Assembly: GCA_903834675.1 (NCBI GenBank)
Contig: CAILKC010000505.1
Coordinates: 1-16,805 of the forward strand
Origin: an uncultured Victivallales bacterium
GTDB taxonomy: Bacteria; Verrucomicrobiota; Lentisphaeria; Oligosphaerales; JAFGRS01
DNA length: 16,805 nt
Direction of reading: 5' to 3'
Shown here: one piece after another, positions 14,859 through 16,805 of the stretch
Numbering within the stretch: the stretch's first letter is position 1
Layout: every line of letters begins with the position of its first letter
The notes under the pieces: model-generated
Told to the model about the DNA's origin: nothing
The model's input: the letters and a program-made list of their open reading frames with translations, nothing else
Database searches by the model: none
Made by a program: the position numbers and the translations under genes

Positions 14859-16580
14859 TCAGGGCCGCGAGCCGGTCGCGGGCGCCTGCCAACGGGTGCA
14901 GGCGATGTGGGTAATGCCTTCGGCACGGTCGGTAAAGTAGTACAGCGTCACGATCGTGCCGTCGGGCAGCACCGTGCTCACGGGGTAGCCGAGGTCGTAG
15001 CCCGCGCCGTCATTACGCAGCACGATGACGTGATCCGTATCCCAGGTCAGGCCATCGTCCGCGGAGATGACGGCCCGCACCCCAAACGGGGCATGTCGGT
15101 AGCCGTAGGTCAGCACCAGCCGACCATCCGCCAGCCGCACCATGCCGCTGGGCGGGTGGCCGACGATGCCCGACGGGGCCGCCGTCCAGCTGCGACCACC
15201 ATCGCGCGACAGCGCCTGCCAGAGCTGATCGTCGCCACCCTCAACCCGGGTCAGCAGCCAGATCACGCCGGCGCCGGTCTCATGGACCAACGTCTCCTCG
15301 GTGAAGTGCAGCTTCGCCTCGGGGTCACTCATCACCCGCACAGCAGTCGCGCTGCGCCCATCCTTGGTCGTGGTCACGAACACCGCGCCGGAGTCGTCCT
15401 TCCCCGTGCGGACCATGAAAGCGCGCAGGACACGGCCGTCCCGCAGTTGGACAGTGGACCAGGGTGACGAACAGGAGACATAGGTGTCCAGTTCGGCGAT
15501 CTCACTCTTCTGCCAGGTCTTGCCCGCGTCTTCCGAACGCGCCAGGAAGCCGCCACTGTTGATCGCAAACCAGTCCGGCTTGTAGGTTCCCGGCGTCTCG
15601 ATGTTGTACTTGCCCTCGTAGGTGGCGCGCTGCTCGGGCGGAAACCAGCGCCGCCAGTTCTGGCCAATCCGTACCAGGGCCCCATCGGCGGCCTTGAACG
15701 TGTCGCCCGGGCGCGGCCCGACCGCGCGGTCCGGAATGCGTTCGACCTCCTCCCAGGTGCGACCCCCATCGCGGCTCACCATCTGGCCGCGGGTCGAATC
15801 CAGAGTCTCATGGTGAGTGACCACCAACTTCTTCGAAAAGGAGGTATAAAGCCATCCCGTTTCCGGGTCCCAACTCAGGCTGGGAAAGGGCGCGTAGACG
15901 CCGCGCTGCCGGAACACGACAACCTGCTCGGCGCTGCTGATCTCGGGCCACTTGGCGCATAGCGCTGCGACGCCATCGGTCCAGGCCACCCACTGCCAGA
16001 GGGCTTCGCCCTGACTGTCGCTGGCCCCGCTGCCAAAGCTGAAACGGTTGCGGCCTTCGTGAGCCGGAAAGGTAAACGTGCCGGCGGCGTCGAGGACCTG
16101 CTTGCCGTCCACCGAGACGCGGACGTCAGCGCCCTTGATGTCCACCTGGACCTCATGGAAGGCATCGGTGGTGTCCAGTGCCGCCGAGAGTTTCGCCCGA
16201 TAGAGTTCCAGCCGGTCGGGATAAAGGGTGAGCAGATCCTCATGCACGCCGTCGCTGAAGCCGATCATGGCCCCCGCCAGGCCAGTGCAGCGCACCACGC
16301 GCACCGCGGCGCGGCACGAGGCGCCCAGTTCCGGGTCAGCATTCCAGGCGCGGTCGAAGACCAGCAGGTCGCCTTTCTCCGAGCCGACATCGGTGATCCG
16401 CAGCGCCCCGTCCTGCAAGGCGACCGTAAGCCGTGGGTTGGCTGGCAACTGGCGCATCAGCGTCGGCGAACCGGGCAGGCTCAGGTCGTCACGGCGCCAG
16501 GCGCGCGCGTCGTCCTGGGCCGTGAGCCTGAGGGCCAACCCGCCCGCTACCGCGAAGATCAGCAGACCTTGAATCGTCAT
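14859..16580 (-). CDS. Secreted Asp-box (sialidase-like) beta-propeller protein with N-terminal concanavalin-like domain
   Basis: Protein of 573 residues. Residues 1-22 form a signal peptide (MTIQGLLIFAVAGGLALRLTAQ). Residues about 40-205 look like a concanavalin/laminin-G sandwich (VFDRAWNAD, GAMIGFSDG, FHEVQVDIKGADVRVSVDGK). The remainder carries four Asp boxes, SRDGGRTW (269-276), SEDAGKTW (349-356), SRDGGRSW (458-465) and SADDGLTW (506-513), the signature of sialidase-fold propellers. Near the propeller start the segment FPSLSWDPETGWLY stands where true sialidases have an (F/Y)RIP motif with a catalytic Arg, so sialic-acid cleavage is doubtful. It could be another glycosidase or a binding protein. 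The start ATG 16580 has AGAGGGG 7 bases upstream. It is convergent with the murJ-like gene. Confidence 0.82.
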   Translation of the reverse strand: MTIQGLLIFAVAGGLALRLTAQDDARAWRRDDLSLPGSPTLMRQLPANPRLTVALQDGALRITDVGSEKGDLLVFDRAWNADPELGASCRAAVRVVRCTGLAGAMIGFSDGVHEDLLTLYPDRLELYRAKLSAALDTTDAFHEVQVDIKGADVRVSVDGKQVLDAAGTFTFPAHEGRNRFSFGSGASDSQGEALWQWVAWTDGVAALCAKWPEISSAEQVVVFRQRGVYAPFPSLSWDPETGWLYTSFSKKLVVTHHETLDSTRGQMVSRDGGRTWEEVERIPDRAVGPRPGDTFKAADGALVRIGQNWRRWFPPEQRATYEGKYNIETPGTYKPDWFAINSGGFLARSEDAGKTWQKSEIAELDTYVSCSSPWSTVQLRDGRVLRAFMVRTGKDDSGAVFVTTTKDGRSATAVRVMSDPEAKLHFTEETLVHETGAGVIWLLTRVEGGDDQLWQALSRDGGRSWTAAPSGIVGHPPSGMVRLADGRLVLTYGYRHAPFGVRAVISADDGLTWDTDHVIVLRNDGAGYDLGYPVSTVLPDGTIVTLYYFTDRAEGITHIACTRWQAPATGSRP

Positions 16581-16587
16581 GCTCGTG

Positions 16588-16594
16588 CCCCTCT
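16588..16594 (-). promoter_or_regulatory. Ribosome binding site AGAGGGG of the propeller gene
   Basis: Purine-rich AGAGGGG on the minus strand, 7 bases before ATG 16580, supports that start codon. Confidence 0.6.
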
Positions 16595-16805
16595 ATTCTT
16601 GATGCGCTCCCGCGTGCTCCAAACCACCCAATATGCCCCCCCACCATGGCCAATCAACCCAACGCTTCCCCCGAGCAGGGCTGTTTCAAGAAACCGGGCT
16701 GGGCGGCGCAACACCCCGTGGTCTGTCTGCCGTATCTGGTGGCGCGAGAATACCCGCCGTCAGGCATGGCACAGGCGCCAAGCCAAGGCGGTGTCGCGGT
16801 CGCCG
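16595..16805. other. Right-edge region without an assignable gene
   Basis: Two plus-strand frames stay open to the edge: from ATG 16646 (MANQPNASPEQGCFKKPGW) and from ATG 16602 (Arg- and Trp-rich, which looks non-coding). The first could be the start of a real gene, but it lacks a good ribosome site and resembles no family I recognise. On the minus strand all three frames meet stops within the region, so the tail of a gene entering from the right is possible but unrecognisable. The region also holds the upstream DNA of the propeller gene. Confidence 0.25.

Noticed and set aside
16602..16805. Plus-strand frame from ATG 16602 as a gene
   Set aside because: The translation is dominated by Arg, Trp and Pro, typical of an out-of-frame reading of GC-rich DNA, and it has no ribosome site.

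Overview
This is a GC-rich bacterial window carrying nine supported protein genes. Four run on the plus strand (3-10095), two on the minus strand (10102-12997), then comes one plus-strand gene (13213-14781) and one minus-strand gene (14859-16580). A tail of 225 bases at the right edge remains unassigned. Large secreted beta-helix proteins, CBM9-like domains, a UROD-like protein of unknown role, Asp-box beta-propellers and an orphan glycyl radical enzyme are a combination I associate with environmental bacteria such as Lentisphaerota, Planctomycetota, Hydrogenedentota or Armatimonadota. No rRNA or marker gene is present to decide, so this placement is inference.

Left part (3-10095): a co-directional block that looks like an operon, with gaps of 17, 54 and 32 bases and AGGAG or GGAG sites before each internal start. 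It encodes (1) a beta-helix protein resembling GH141, cut by the left edge, with a C-terminal CBM9-like domain; (2) a secreted pectate-lyase-fold protein with a C-terminal CBM9-like domain; (3) a cytoplasmic protein of the uroporphyrinogen-decarboxylase-like superfamily that is probably not HemE; (4) a second secreted pectate-lyase-fold protein, a clear paralogue of (2), with an N-terminal jelly-roll domain instead of the C-terminal one. The three exported proteins probably bind or cut a complex, possibly plant- or algal-type, polysaccharide outside the cytoplasm.

Middle part (10102-12997, minus strand): a two-gene unit of a radical-SAM activase followed by a pyruvate-formate-lyase-like glycyl radical enzyme (GRE). 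The enzyme has an intact glycyl radical site and a Cys-Trp-Glu active-site triplet, which suggests an eliminase or dehydratase type of chemistry rather than pyruvate formate-lyase. Its substrate is unknown. Its stop codon lies 6 bases from the stop of the last beta-helix gene.

Right part (12998-16805): a divergent intergenic region with a 33-base all-purine tract, a 9-bp tandem repeat and a run of G-tracts; a MurJ/MviN-type lipid flippase gene; and a convergent gene for a secreted Asp-box (sialidase-like) beta-propeller protein with an N-terminal concanavalin-like domain.

The part most likely to hold undescribed biology is the GRE and activase pair beside the beta-helix/UROD-like operon. A plausible but unproven reading is extracellular glycan breakdown, with the GRE acting on a downstream product under anoxic conditions.
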